Assembly (NCBI GenBank): GCA_937914725.1
Contig: CALDMJ010000046.1
Location: 1 to 6,086 of the forward strand
Source: an uncultured Clostridia bacterium
GTDB lineage: Bacteria; Bacillota; Clostridia; Christensenellales; UBA1242
Length of the DNA stretch: 6,086 nucleotides
Reading direction: 5' to 3'
The notes beneath the pieces are model-generated. The model had not been told where the DNA came from and searched no databases. It saw nothing but the letters and a program-made list of their open reading frames with translations. Below, in pieces: positions 1 through 5,844 of the stretch. The first letter of the stretch is position 1, and each line of letters opens with the position of its first letter. The position numbers and the translations under genes are program-made.

Positions 1-348
1 GTCATTTATTGCCATATCTTTTTCTATATAGGTATCGGAACTAGGAATATATGCTTCAGGTTGATAATAGTCGTAATAACTAACGAAAAATTCGACACGG
101 TTGTTTGGAAAAAACTCGCGAAATTCGTTGCAAAGTTGCGCTGCAAGAATTTTGTTATGCGCGATAACTAGTGTTGGGCGGTTAAGGTTTGCAATAACAT
201 TTGCCATTGTAAAAGTTTTTCCGCTGCCAGTAACGCCTAAAAGAACTTGACTTTTTAAACCATCTTGAAAGCCTTGTGTCAGGCGTTCAATTGCCTGAGG
301 TTGGTCGCCAGTTGGCTTATATTTAGAATGCAATTCAAATTTTTCCAT
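1..348 (-). CDS. uvrB: UvrB, excinuclease ABC subunit B (N-terminal 116 residues; runs off left edge)
   Basis: UvrB is the damage-verifying, helicase-like subunit of the cytoplasmic UvrABC nucleotide excision repair complex. It is loaded on DNA by UvrA and then recruits UvrC for incision. Translating 348 to 1 gives 116 codons without a stop. Visible landmarks are the N-terminal YKPTGDQPQAI (residues 10-20), Walker A GVTGSGKT (38-45), motif Ia AHNKILAAQL (63-72) and the aromatic beta-hairpin start VSYYDYYQPEAYIP (89-102) with DTYIEKD (105-111). Family members are about 650-670 residues, so more than 80% of the gene lies beyond position 1. The ATG at 348 is preceded by GAGGCGG, whose GAGG overlaps the TGA of the upstream gene, with only 8 nt between the genes; translational coupling is likely. 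One oddity is Ile67, where most UvrB proteins have Thr in AHNKTLAAQL. Identification is near certain. Confidence 0.98.
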   Translation of the reverse strand, partial: MEKFELHSKYKPTGDQPQAIERLTQGFQDGLKSQVLLGVTGSGKTFTMANVIANLNRPTLVIAHNKILAAQLCNEFREFFPNNRVEFFVSYYDYYQPEAYIPSSDTYIEKDMAIND

Positions 349-359
349 ATTCCGCCTCA
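349..359 (-). promoter_or_regulatory. uvrB ribosome binding site overlapping the upstream stop codon
   Basis: On the minus strand the sequence reads TTGAGGCGGAATATG. GAGG (358-355) lies 6 nt before the uvrB ATG and shares bases with the TGA (359-357) of the preceding gene. This fixes the uvrB start and suggests that ribosomes finishing the winged-helix gene re-initiate on uvrB. Confidence 0.85.
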
Positions 360-713
360 AAAAATAGATTTCAGTATTAGTGTTACGGCAAAAGAAAGCA
401 CTGCAAGCGCAACTGTTATGCCAATGCGTTGCCACAAAACCTTGTTCTTGTCTTTTTCTTCGCGCGTAAAACCTTCGCCTTTCTTCAAAATTGTGACACA
501 ATAACCACGCTTGCCACGATTATCGGTAATTGTACACTCAATATAGCCTTCAAGGACTAACTTTTCAAGAATGTCATCCACTTCCTTACGCGTTAGATAT
601 TCTTTGTTGTTCATCCCTTTCACGATGTCATCGTGATTAGTCAAACACACATTATTGTTTTTACAAAGATTTAACAAAATCTTCATAACTTTTTTTTCGT
701 TTTTATTTAGCAT
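357..713 (-). CDS. Small winged-helix-like protein with C-terminal membrane helix (second of a tandem pair, directly upstream of uvrB)
   Basis: This is a 118-residue protein of a family I cannot name. Residues 1-60 are helical and look like a winged helix-turn-helix: an amphipathic first helix (KKVMKILLNLCKN), then IVKGM (30-34) and TRKEVDDILEKLVLEGYIE (41-59) as candidate second and recognition helices. A beta-wing-like stretch follows (TITDNRGKRGYCVTILKKG, 61-79). A charged linker (REEKDKNK) leads into one hydrophobic segment at about 97-118 that ends at the C terminus, so the N-terminal domain should face the cytoplasm. It resembles its upstream neighbour: both begin ML, share Cys17-Lys18 and a YC(V/L)..L.KG wing, and end in IF. 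The start ATG at 713 has AGGAGA as its ribosome binding site. It sits between its paralogue and uvrB with gaps of 9 and 8 nt, so it is probably co-transcribed with uvrB. DNA binding is inferred from fold-like pattern only; the domain could instead mediate protein contacts. Confidence 0.85.
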   Translation of the reverse strand: MLNKNEKKVMKILLNLCKNNNVCLTNHDDIVKGMNNKEYLTRKEVDDILEKLVLEGYIECTITDNRGKRGYCVTILKKGEGFTREEKDKNKVLWQRIGITVALAVLSFAVTLILKSIF

Positions 714-718
714 TTGTA

Positions 719-725
719 TCTCCTA
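719..725 (-). promoter_or_regulatory. Ribosome binding site overlapping the stop codon between the two winged-helix genes
   Basis: The minus strand reads TAGGAGATACAAATG. The TAG stop of the first gene (725-723) forms the start of the AGGAGA Shine-Dalgarno sequence of the second, whose ATG is at 713. This is the same arrangement as at the uvrB junction and supports one coupled operon. Confidence 0.85.
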
Positions 726-1094
726 AAATATTAGATTAGAAACTAAAACCCCTAGCATTGCGCCCAAAAATCCGCACGCGCTTGACAGTACTATTGTTAT
801 GGTTAGATTTTTGTTGAATTTTTTTCGCTCGACGCTAATTTCACGAACCTTTTCATCAAAGAGCCTGCCTTTAGGCAGTACTGCAAGACAATATACTGCG
901 TCGTCGGCATATTTGATGTTTAGATAATTTCGCTCGGAAAGATGCGAAAGCATTTGCGAAAGTGAATCGTTGTCGGGCTTAAATTTATTTGACATTTTTT
1001 CAATGATTTCATTTTTTTCTAGCACTTTATATGAACCGTCTTTACAAAAACTATTTAAAACTTTCAATAATTCTGATGTTTGTCTGTCTAACAT
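723..1094 (-). CDS. Small winged-helix-like protein with C-terminal membrane helix (first of a tandem pair)
   Basis: This is a 123-residue protein, family not recognised, similar in layout to the gene after it. Residues 1-20 form a first helix (SELLKVLNSFCKD). Residues 28-58 hold two more helices, IIEKMSNKF and SLSQMLSHLSERNYL, matching the spacing of a winged helix. Residues 59-77 form a wing-like stretch ending YCLAVLPKG. A charged linker (VREISVERKKFNKN) precedes a hydrophobic segment of about 27 residues (97-123) rich in small residues, running to the C terminus. There is no signal peptide, so a tail-anchored or single-pass protein with a cytoplasmic N-terminal domain is expected. The start ATG at 1094 has GGAGA (1103-1099) as its Shine-Dalgarno sequence. 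It is the first gene of the likely operon ending in uvrB. The pair probably arose by duplication and then diverged strongly. In Bacillus subtilis a different small membrane protein gene, csbA, precedes uvrB; I see no sequence likeness to it here. Confidence 0.85.
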   Translation of the reverse strand: MLDRQTSELLKVLNSFCKDGSYKVLEKNEIIEKMSNKFKPDNDSLSQMLSHLSERNYLNIKYADDAVYCLAVLPKGRLFDEKVREISVERKKFNKNLTITIVLSSACGFLGAMLGVLVSNLIF

Positions 1095-1119
1095 ATTATC
1101 TCCATTTAGGTGTTTTTTA

Positions 1120-1131
1120 TAACTGTTGTTC
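1120..1131 (-). promoter_or_regulatory. Possible LexA (SOS) operator upstream of the winged-helix/uvrB operon
   Basis: The minus strand reads GAACAACAGTTA. The Gram-positive LexA/DinR core is GAAC-N4-GTTC, so 7 of 8 fixed positions match and the last C is A. It begins about 8 nt after the -10 hexamer, where a repressor would block initiation. uvrB is a classic SOS gene, which makes the placement sensible. Flanking and spacer positions fit the longer Bacillus consensus poorly, so this stays a candidate. Confidence 0.4.
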
Positions 1132-1138
1132 TATGTCT

Positions 1139-1167
1139 ATTTTACCATTTTTTTGTTTTCAAAACAA
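1139..1167 (-). promoter_or_regulatory. Promoter for the winged-helix/uvrB operon
   Basis: TTGTTT (1167-1162) and TAAAAT (1144-1139) are separated by exactly 17 bp. The expected transcription start is near 1132, giving a leader of about 37 nt before the ATG at 1094. It lies just after the S41 gene, with no clear terminator between, so some read-through from that gene is also possible. Confidence 0.6.
1153..1167. repeat. Perfect 15-bp palindrome over the -35 region
   Basis: TTGTTTTCAAAACAA is a perfect inverted repeat with 7-bp arms around one central base. It covers the -35 hexamer and the first part of the spacer of the operon promoter. It could be an operator. It is not a convincing terminator for the S41 gene, because the sequence after it on the minus strand is A-rich, not T-rich. 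Its A/T-only composition apart from one G/C pair per arm means chance is possible. Confidence 0.4.
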
Positions 1168-1194
1168 CTAAAATAAAACATATTTTCTAAAACT

Positions 1195-1932
1195 TTATGT
1201 GCAATCAAAATAAAGGTCATTTTCGATAAATCTTGCAACATTTTCTTTGCAGTAATTTAGTGCAGGGTCTTTGCCTTTTTTGAAATCTTCTATGCTTGGC
1301 TCAATCAAAACATCGGGCTGGAGTGGCACGTCGGGAAATCTTGTAGATGACGGTATATTTTTGCAGTGGCTTATTTGGTTGTCATCAACAAGTCTTGTTG
1401 CTACCCTATACTGAAACCCACTTCTTGTTTCTAAGTTATTGTATACTCCCCCATAAAACGTAGAGGGCTGCTTTGTTGGACTTCCAACTAAAATAAAGCC
1501 AGTATTTTTTAAGGCTTTCGCTGTCATAACTGCTGCAGAGCATGTTTTTTCGTCAATAAGGCAATACCCTTTAGCCCCCTCTTTTGCGATTTGCTCCAAA
1601 GATTTTTTAAAGAGTTTGAAATTTCCACCTCCATTACCCCTAACATCTATTATGAAAGGTTTTTGACAATCAATTGCCTTCATTATATCAAAATACAATT
1701 TGTTCATATTCATTTTTTTGTCATCAACAAACTTATTTATATCTATATAGCAATATTTGTCAGTCGTCTTTAAGCAAAAGTTTGGTTTCGTCTTATTGTA
1801 TATCCAATTTAGTCGTTTAGTCTTTGAATCGACTTTTGTAGCTTTAACTTTAATGGAATAAATATTACCATTCTTCTTGACCGTGACTATTGTTCCATCT
1901 ATTTCGGTTACATTTGCGATTTTTAGAAGCAA
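1195..1932 (-). CDS. S41 peptidase, C-terminal catalytic fragment
   Basis: This is the catalytic half of the split peptidase. Counting from the TTG at 1932, it carries YCYIDINKF (60-68), the substrate-pocket motif FIIDVRGNGGG (93-103), the nucleophile motif KTCSAA with Ser132 (129-134), GSPTKQP (150-156) and the closing PDVLIEPSIEDFKKGKDP (206-223), all in the usual S41 order. There is no ATG in a sensible place: the open frame reaches back to about 2001, and the TTG at 1932 has no Shine-Dalgarno sequence. The true N terminus is therefore probably in the other frame. Translated alone, it would lack the N-terminal helical domain. Its stop (1197-1195) lies about 28 nt before the next promoter's -35, and no terminator is visible. 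Confidence 0.7.
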   Translation of the reverse strand: MLLKIANVTEIDGTIVTVKKNGNIYSIKVKATKVDSKTKRLNWIYNKTKPNFCLKTTDKYCYIDINKFVDDKKMNMNKLYFDIMKAIDCQKPFIIDVRGNGGGNFKLFKKSLEQIAKEGAKGYCLIDEKTCSAAVMTAKALKNTGFILVGSPTKQPSTFYGGVYNNLETRSGFQYRVATRLVDDNQISHCKNIPSSTRFPDVPLQPDVLIEPSIEDFKKGKDPALNYCKENVARFIENDLYFDCT

Positions 1933-1978
1933 AGGGTCAGTTAAAAAGTCGCAAAACTTGCTTTCAAACGCACCCGCT

Positions 1979-2380
1979 TCAGTACAAAATAATGCCTTTT
2001 GCTATTCTTTTTAGCTCATCAATATCTAAATTGTTAACTGCTAAAACTTGCGCAAACATATTATCATCTGCAAAGCTTTTTGTTGTGCAATTTCTAATAA
2101 AATATCCTTCCCTAAATTTACCGACGCGAAATGGATATGTTTCATTCGATTTAATCGTTGGGCTTGCCACTGTGTGTAAATCTCCGATTAGTGCATTCAA
2201 CCTCAACAATTCATAATTTTTCTCATATATGTCTAAATTATCCCAATTTTTTTTTGACTTTTCAAGTTCCTTCTCAAATCTAGTTTTTGTAATGTGAAAA
2301 AACAAATTAGGATGAATTTTTTCCATATGTTCAAATATCTCAAGTAAGTCTTCAAATAGAAAGTCTTTTTCTGTTGTCAT
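1979..2380 (-). CDS. S41 peptidase, N-terminal fragment (133 residues)
   Basis: This is the leading half of the split peptidase. The ATG at 2380 is preceded by AGAGAGG (2392-2386) with 5 nt spacing and by a near-consensus promoter, so this start is secure. The sequence is helical and charged up to about residue 60. It then has LRLNALIGDLHT (59-70), a conserved S41 feature, a beta segment YPFRVGKFREGYFI (82-95), and VLAVNNLDIDELKRIAKG (112-129), which corresponds to the family's 'ING' loop and following helix. It ends at TGA exactly where a glutamate-containing helix is expected to continue. It has no catalytic serine and would be inactive as a peptidase on its own. Confidence 0.7.
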   Translation of the reverse strand: MTTEKDFLFEDLLEIFEHMEKIHPNLFFHITKTRFEKELEKSKKNWDNLDIYEKNYELLRLNALIGDLHTVASPTIKSNETYPFRVGKFREGYFIRNCTTKSFADDNMFAQVLAVNNLDIDELKRIAKGIILY

Positions 2381-2401
2381 ATTTTCCTCTCTTGTTAACT
2401 A

Positions 2402-2430
2402 ATTATACTAAAATAGAAATTCAAAGTCAA
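2402..2430 (-). promoter_or_regulatory. Near-consensus sigma-A-type promoter of the S41 gene
   Basis: TTGACT (2430-2425) and TATAAT (2407-2402) are spaced by 17 bp, a match to the housekeeping consensus at 11 of 12 positions. The start of transcription should fall near 2395, leaving a leader of only about 15 nt that holds the AGAGAGG ribosome binding site. Such a strong promoter suggests the split gene is still transcribed. Confidence 0.85.
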
Positions 2431-2561
2431 TGGTACATTTAATGAGGTAACCAAAACAATGCCTACGCATCTATCAAAATAACTGCAACATTAATTTCGA
2501 TATAAATCTTAATTTAAAACCGTAAAAAACTACACTAAATAACTAAAAAAACTATCCACGC

Positions 2562-2589
2562 AAAAAACAACCCAACAAGGGTTGCTTTT
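2562..2589 (-). terminator. Rho-independent terminator of the surface-protein gene
   Basis: On the minus strand, CAACCC (2584-2579), loop TTGTT and GGGTTG (2573-2568) form a 6-bp stem followed at once by TTTTTT (2567-2562). It starts about 10 nt after the TAA at 2596-2594. The plus strand also has TTTTT after the stem (2586-2590), so it could act in both directions, but no plus-strand gene is evident. Confidence 0.85.
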
Positions 2590-2593
2590 TAAA

Positions 2594-5500
2594 TTATTTG
2601 TCGTTGTTAAATTCAACGTCTTTCTTTTTATCTTTTTTGCTCTTTGGAGCAGGTTTTACAAAGTACCATACTACACCAAGTAATACAAGTATTGAAAGGA
2701 CAAGCAAGATTGTACCAAATACTTCAGTTGTTGTTGAAACCTTTGTTTCTTCTGCTGATACATCCACTGTATATGTTTTTACTGTTTCGTTGTCTGCTTT
2801 ATCTTTAGCGGTTATTGTAACAGTGTACTTTCCAGCTTCTGACAAAGTATAAACATACTTCGTGTCTTCGTCAGCTTCAATTGTTTTACCTGTAGAATCT
2901 TTGACTACAACTGTCAAGTATGAGTCATTTGACAATGTTTCGCCGTTGTCAGTGATTGTGATGTCGCTTGCACTAATTTTCAATGAGTATTTACCATTCT
3001 TCAAAGTAGCTTTTGTTGTAGGTTCGCTACCGTCTTTGATTGCGAGTGTAGGCTTATCAACGTCACCAACTGCGATTGTATAAGATTCAGTTTTTGTGTT
3101 TCCAGCGCGGTCGGTTGCAGAGTAGATTACTGTATACTTGCCGTCACCTGTAGGTCTAAATGATGTTCCGTTTGCTGAACCTTCTACTTTCTTCAACTCT
3201 TCGCCATTTTTACCTTTGATTGTAATTGAATACTTTGAAGGGTCAATTTTTGAGCCGTCATCGGTTGCCGTGAATCCCGGAACTTCAATTTCTTTGTATT
3301 TTGTCTCATCAGTTTCGTCTTTTTCAAGGCTTGCATACATTGGAACTTCACCGTCAACGATGACCGTTGGAGCAACTGTATCCTTAATTGTGATTGTGAT
3401 TGTTACGTCTTCCGCTTTGTTACCTGTTGAAGCAATACCTTTATATGTTATTTTTACAGTACCAATTTCATTAATGTCACCTTCGACATATGTTTCAATT
3501 TTTGCACCAGTGTCAATTTGTCCGTCGACATAAATATTTGCCTTAGGAATGTAGGCACTGCCAAGTTGCATTTCAGTTTCGTAATCGCTGATTGCAATTA
3601 CAGGCGTTGCTTTTGATGCAACTTCAACTGTTGTGCTCTTAACCGAATAGTTTCCACTATGGTCGTAAGCGATATAGTTGATTACGTATGTTCCTGCTCT
3701 ATTTGGAGTAAATGTTGCTTCTTGAACAGTCAATATTGAACCACTTGATGCAGTCTTTGTACGCAATGTCACAAATTTGTCAAGGTCAATCTTTTGTCCA
3801 TTAAGCGTGACGAGAATGTCAAGTTGAACATTTCTATCTGAGGCGTCAGAAACTGTAATTTTGCTGACACTATTGATATCAATTGATTTATATTGTTCTC
3901 CTTCACCTCCAGTAAATTCGTTTGTGATTACTGGGACATCAGCTTCATCAGCATTAATGATTTCAATTGTTTTTGTGAGCCCTGTTTCTTCGCTACCGTT
4001 ACCAATATTACCAAAGCAATCTTTTGCGACATATCTAATGTTAATTGTGCTTGCGCTTGGAGTTTCAGGAACAATGTACTCATAGTATGTTCCGTCTTCG
4101 CTGAGCGTAAGTTCTTGTTCTTCTTCACTACCGATTTGTGCGTATACAGTGAGTGTTGGACGTGTATCTACAACATCTTTGTTACTTGGGTCGGCTGGGT
4201 CAGCATAGTCGACAACTGAAGGCTTAACAATCCTAATCTTTTGTCCTGCTTCAACTTCGTCGATTGTGATTCCATTGTTATTTTTGATGAAATCTTTTAC
4301 AGTAATTGTTGGCGCGATTGTGTCATTTACTGACTCTTTAACAACAATTGTGAAGCTATACAGGCTGTCTGATGTTGTATTAGATGACTTATCAGATGCT
4401 TTATAGATGATTGTGTAAGTGCCTGCTTTGTCAAAGGTATACTTAACTGCAGCGTTTGTTTTGTTGTCTTTATATGCTTCAACTGATGTGTCGTCGAGAT
4501 TTGCGATTTGGTCAGAACCACTCTTAATGAGTCTTCTAAGCGTCAAATCGCTGTATCCTGCGACATTGTCTTCAGCGTAGATTGCTGGCAATGTTACTTC
4601 AGTGTTTACTGCAACAACTGATGGGATGTTACTGCTGATGTCTTTAGCGTCTTTGAGTGATGCGATTGTAGCTTCGCTCAAAGTTCCATTTTCTTCAACT
4701 GCATAATCTTCAACAACCTTAATTGTTGGGGCTTTTGAATCTCTTACGTTTTCAATTGCTTTGTAGTAATTTTCTACTTTATTTCCATAAAAATCTTCGA
4801 CCGTATATTTGACTCTATATGTCCCTGATTTAGTAGGAGTAAATTTAAAATCACTTACAACTTCTGGAGTATATTTTCCATCTTCGCCAAGGTGTTCAAC
4901 TGTAACAGTTGTGAAAACATTGACTGTGGCGTTATTGTTGTTTTTGTCTTTACCGATTACTTTTGGAAGTTCTGTTTCTACGCCCTGAATCATCGTTGTT
5001 GGCATTGTTCCGTCAAGCGTATATGTCAAGTCAACGTCTTGTTTGAAGTTATCGATAACATCAATAGAATACTGCTTTGTGATTTGGTTCATACCAGTTG
5101 CCTTGTATGAATATGTCACAGAGTAGACCCCCTTCGAAGCAAAATTATAGGATTCAATTCCTTCAGATGTCGTAGTCGTGATAGGCGTGCTACTCCCCGC
5201 TTTCTTGATTGTAATTGTCGCTTTTGCATCTTCAATTACATCCCCATTTTCATCTAAAATTTCAGGATTAGGGAAAGAAACTGATGTTCCTGTAGCAATT
5301 TCGCTAGGAATGATATATTTTGAGTTCGTTGCGAAATTGAATGATGGCGTTGTCGCCTTAACATTAATCAAAATTTCACCGGTTGTTGTGTTCCCCTTAC
5401 TATAAACAACTACATAGTCACCTGCAACTTTTGCAACAAATGTATTGCCGTCAAGTGTAACTGTATTATTCTTAGGGTCTTTAACAACTACATTTACAGT

Positions 5501-5728
5501 ATCATCTCCAACGGTAGGAAGTGTAACTGTTTCTCCCAAAGTGTAGGACTTTTTGAGCCCAGATACAGTAAGTTCGTTTGTTGCGTCTGCTTTCAACTTT
5601 ACGCTTTCATATTTTGCAAGATTTGCCATAAAAACGCTTGCTGGCAAAACAAAACTAAACAAAAGCATAACTGACAAAAGTGCAGTAACAACAAATTTAA
5701 ACATAGAGTTTGTTTTGTGATTTTGCAT
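2594..5728 (-). CDS. Large exported protein with about nine Ig-like repeats and a C-terminal membrane anchor
   Basis: This 1044-residue protein is probably displayed on the cell surface as an adhesin or structural stalk; the ligand is unknown. Residues 1-35 are a signal peptide (basic start, core FVVTALLSVMLLFSFVLP, likely cut after VFMA). About nine beta-rich, Ig-like domains follow, at roughly 52-124, 128-226, 231-327, 330-465, 468-592, 597-704, 708-782, 783-888 and 890-991. Many open with D.(x)APT(I/V).V (330, 469, 783) and close with AGTYTIIYKASDKSSN-type strands (435-450, 678-693, 862-877, 965-980), the pattern of bacterial Ig-like domains such as DUF5011/Big_3. A hydrophobic segment at 1004-1023 and a lysine-rich tail (KPAPKSKKDKKKD, from 1025) anchor it in the membrane. 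No LPXTG motif is present. It has one Cys (571) and one Trp (1021). Start: AAGGAG at 5740-5735, 6 nt before the ATG; Met9 has no ribosome binding site. It has its own promoter and terminator. Confidence 0.92.
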   Translation of the reverse strand: MQNHKTNSMFKFVVTALLSVMLLFSFVLPASVFMANLAKYESVKLKADATNELTVSGLKKSYTLGETVTLPTVGDDTVNVVVKDPKNNTVTLDGNTFVAKVAGDYVVVYSKGNTTTGEILINVKATTPSFNFATNSKYIIPSEIATGTSVSFPNPEILDENGDVIEDAKATITIKKAGSSTPITTTTSEGIESYNFASKGVYSVTYSYKATGMNQITKQYSIDVIDNFKQDVDLTYTLDGTMPTTMIQGVETELPKVIGKDKNNNNATVNVFTTVTVEHLGEDGKYTPEVVSDFKFTPTKSGTYRVKYTVEDFYGNKVENYYKAIENVRDSKAPTIKVVEDYAVEENGTLSEATIASLKDAKDISSNIPSVVAVNTEVTLPAIYAEDNVAGYSDLTLRRLIKSGSDQIANLDDTSVEAYKDNKTNAAVKYTFDKAGTYTIIYKASDKSSNTTSDSLYSFTIVVKESVNDTIAPTITVKDFIKNNNGITIDEVEAGQKIRIVKPSVVDYADPADPSNKDVVDTRPTLTVYAQIGSEEEQELTLSEDGTYYEYIVPETPSASTINIRYVAKDCFGNIGNGSEETGLTKTIEIINADEADVPVITNEFTGGEGEQYKSIDINSVSKITVSDASDRNVQLDILVTLNGQKIDLDKFVTLRTKTASSGSILTVQEATFTPNRAGTYVINYIAYDHSGNYSVKSTTVEVASKATPVIAISDYETEMQLGSAYIPKANIYVDGQIDTGAKIETYVEGDINEIGTVKITYKGIASTGNKAEDVTITITIKDTVAPTVIVDGEVPMYASLEKDETDETKYKEIEVPGFTATDDGSKIDPSKYSITIKGKNGEELKKVEGSANGTSFRPTGDGKYTVIYSATDRAGNTKTESYTIAVGDVDKPTLAIKDGSEPTTKATLKNGKYSLKISASDITITDNGETLSNDSYLTVVVKDSTGKTIEADEDTKYVYTLSEAGKYTVTITAKDKADNETVKTYTVDVSAEETKVSTTTEVFGTILLVLSILVLLGVVWYFVKPAPKSKKDKKKDVEFNNDK

Positions 5729-5764
5729 ATTAGTCTCCTTAAATTCACTATTAATTAAAATTAT

Positions 5765-5786
5765 CTAACCTAAAGTTAGCAACTTT
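5765..5786. repeat. Overlapping alternative inverted repeats at the surface-protein transcription start
   Basis: AAAGTT-AGC-AACTTT (5772-5786) is a perfect 6-bp inverted repeat. It shares its left arm with a second pair, CTAAC (5765-5769) and GTTAG (5775-5779), so only one can form at a time. They lie at about +1 to +20 of the predicted transcript. An operator or a small RNA switch in the leader is possible, but the stems are short. Confidence 0.35.
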
Positions 5787-5790
5787 TCAT

Positions 5791-5819
5791 AGTTTACACT
5801 ATATTCTTTTTTTTGTCAA
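5791..5819 (-). promoter_or_regulatory. Promoter of the surface-protein gene
   Basis: A perfect -35 TTGACA (5819-5814) and TAAACT (5796-5791; 4 of 6 match TATAAT) are separated by 17 bp. The spacer begins with a run of A. The predicted start near 5784 gives a leader of about 56 nt. Confidence 0.7.
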
Positions 5820-5844
5820 TCAAAATCATATTGTTATTGCAAAA

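Larger units (their letters stand above)
1195..2380 (-). pseudogene. S41-family serine peptidase gene, split by a +1 frameshift
   Basis: The two adjacent minus-strand frames (2380-1979 and about 2001-1195) together make one S41 peptidase of about 394 residues. The N-terminal part has IHPNLFF (22-28) and IGDLHT (65-70), typical of the family's leading helical domain. The C-terminal part has IIDVRGNGGG and the catalytic serine motif TCSAA, where Ser would be residue 281 of the joined protein. The first frame stops at TGA (1981-1979). Directly beyond it the other frame reads CTEAGAFESKF, the expected continuation. The frames overlap only over 2001-1979, so the shift lies there. Removing one base from AAAA at 1986-1989, or from the A/T-run near 1997-2000, restores one frame. 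The rest of both halves shows no other damage, so the lesion is recent, a read error, or a recoding site. No signal peptide is visible, so the enzyme would be cytoplasmic. Confidence 0.8.

Noticed and set aside
265..504. Plus-strand open frame across the uvrB/winged-helix junction
   Set aside because: It lies antisense to two well-supported coupled genes and crosses their junction. It has no Shine-Dalgarno sequence or recognisable protein features.
991..1030. Possible sortase signal or secretion motif elsewhere in the window's proteins
   Set aside because: The surface protein's C terminus (nucleotides about 2594-2760) has no LPXTG-like pentapeptide before the hydrophobic segment, and the small membrane proteins lack signal peptides. 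Sortase anchoring is not supported.
1890..2216. Plus-strand frame of 108 codons opposite the S41 peptidase
   Set aside because: It spans both halves of the split peptidase on the opposite strand, with no ribosome binding site or domain signal. The minus-strand S41 motifs explain the region.
2445..2590. Plus-strand AGGTAA followed by a 7-codon frame (ATG at 2460, MPTHLSK) and then the hairpin at 2568-2590, resembling an attenuator
   Set aside because: There is no plus-strand promoter or downstream plus-strand gene, and the hairpin is fully explained as the terminator of the minus-strand surface-protein gene.
2598..5405. Several long plus-strand open frames opposite the surface-protein gene (e.g. 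3138-3533, 2598-2852, 3861-4085)
   Set aside because: They are mirror frames of a repetitive, Thr/Ser/Val-rich coding gene. They have no ribosome binding sites or recognisable domains, and the minus-strand gene over the same bases has a signal peptide, repeats, promoter and terminator.
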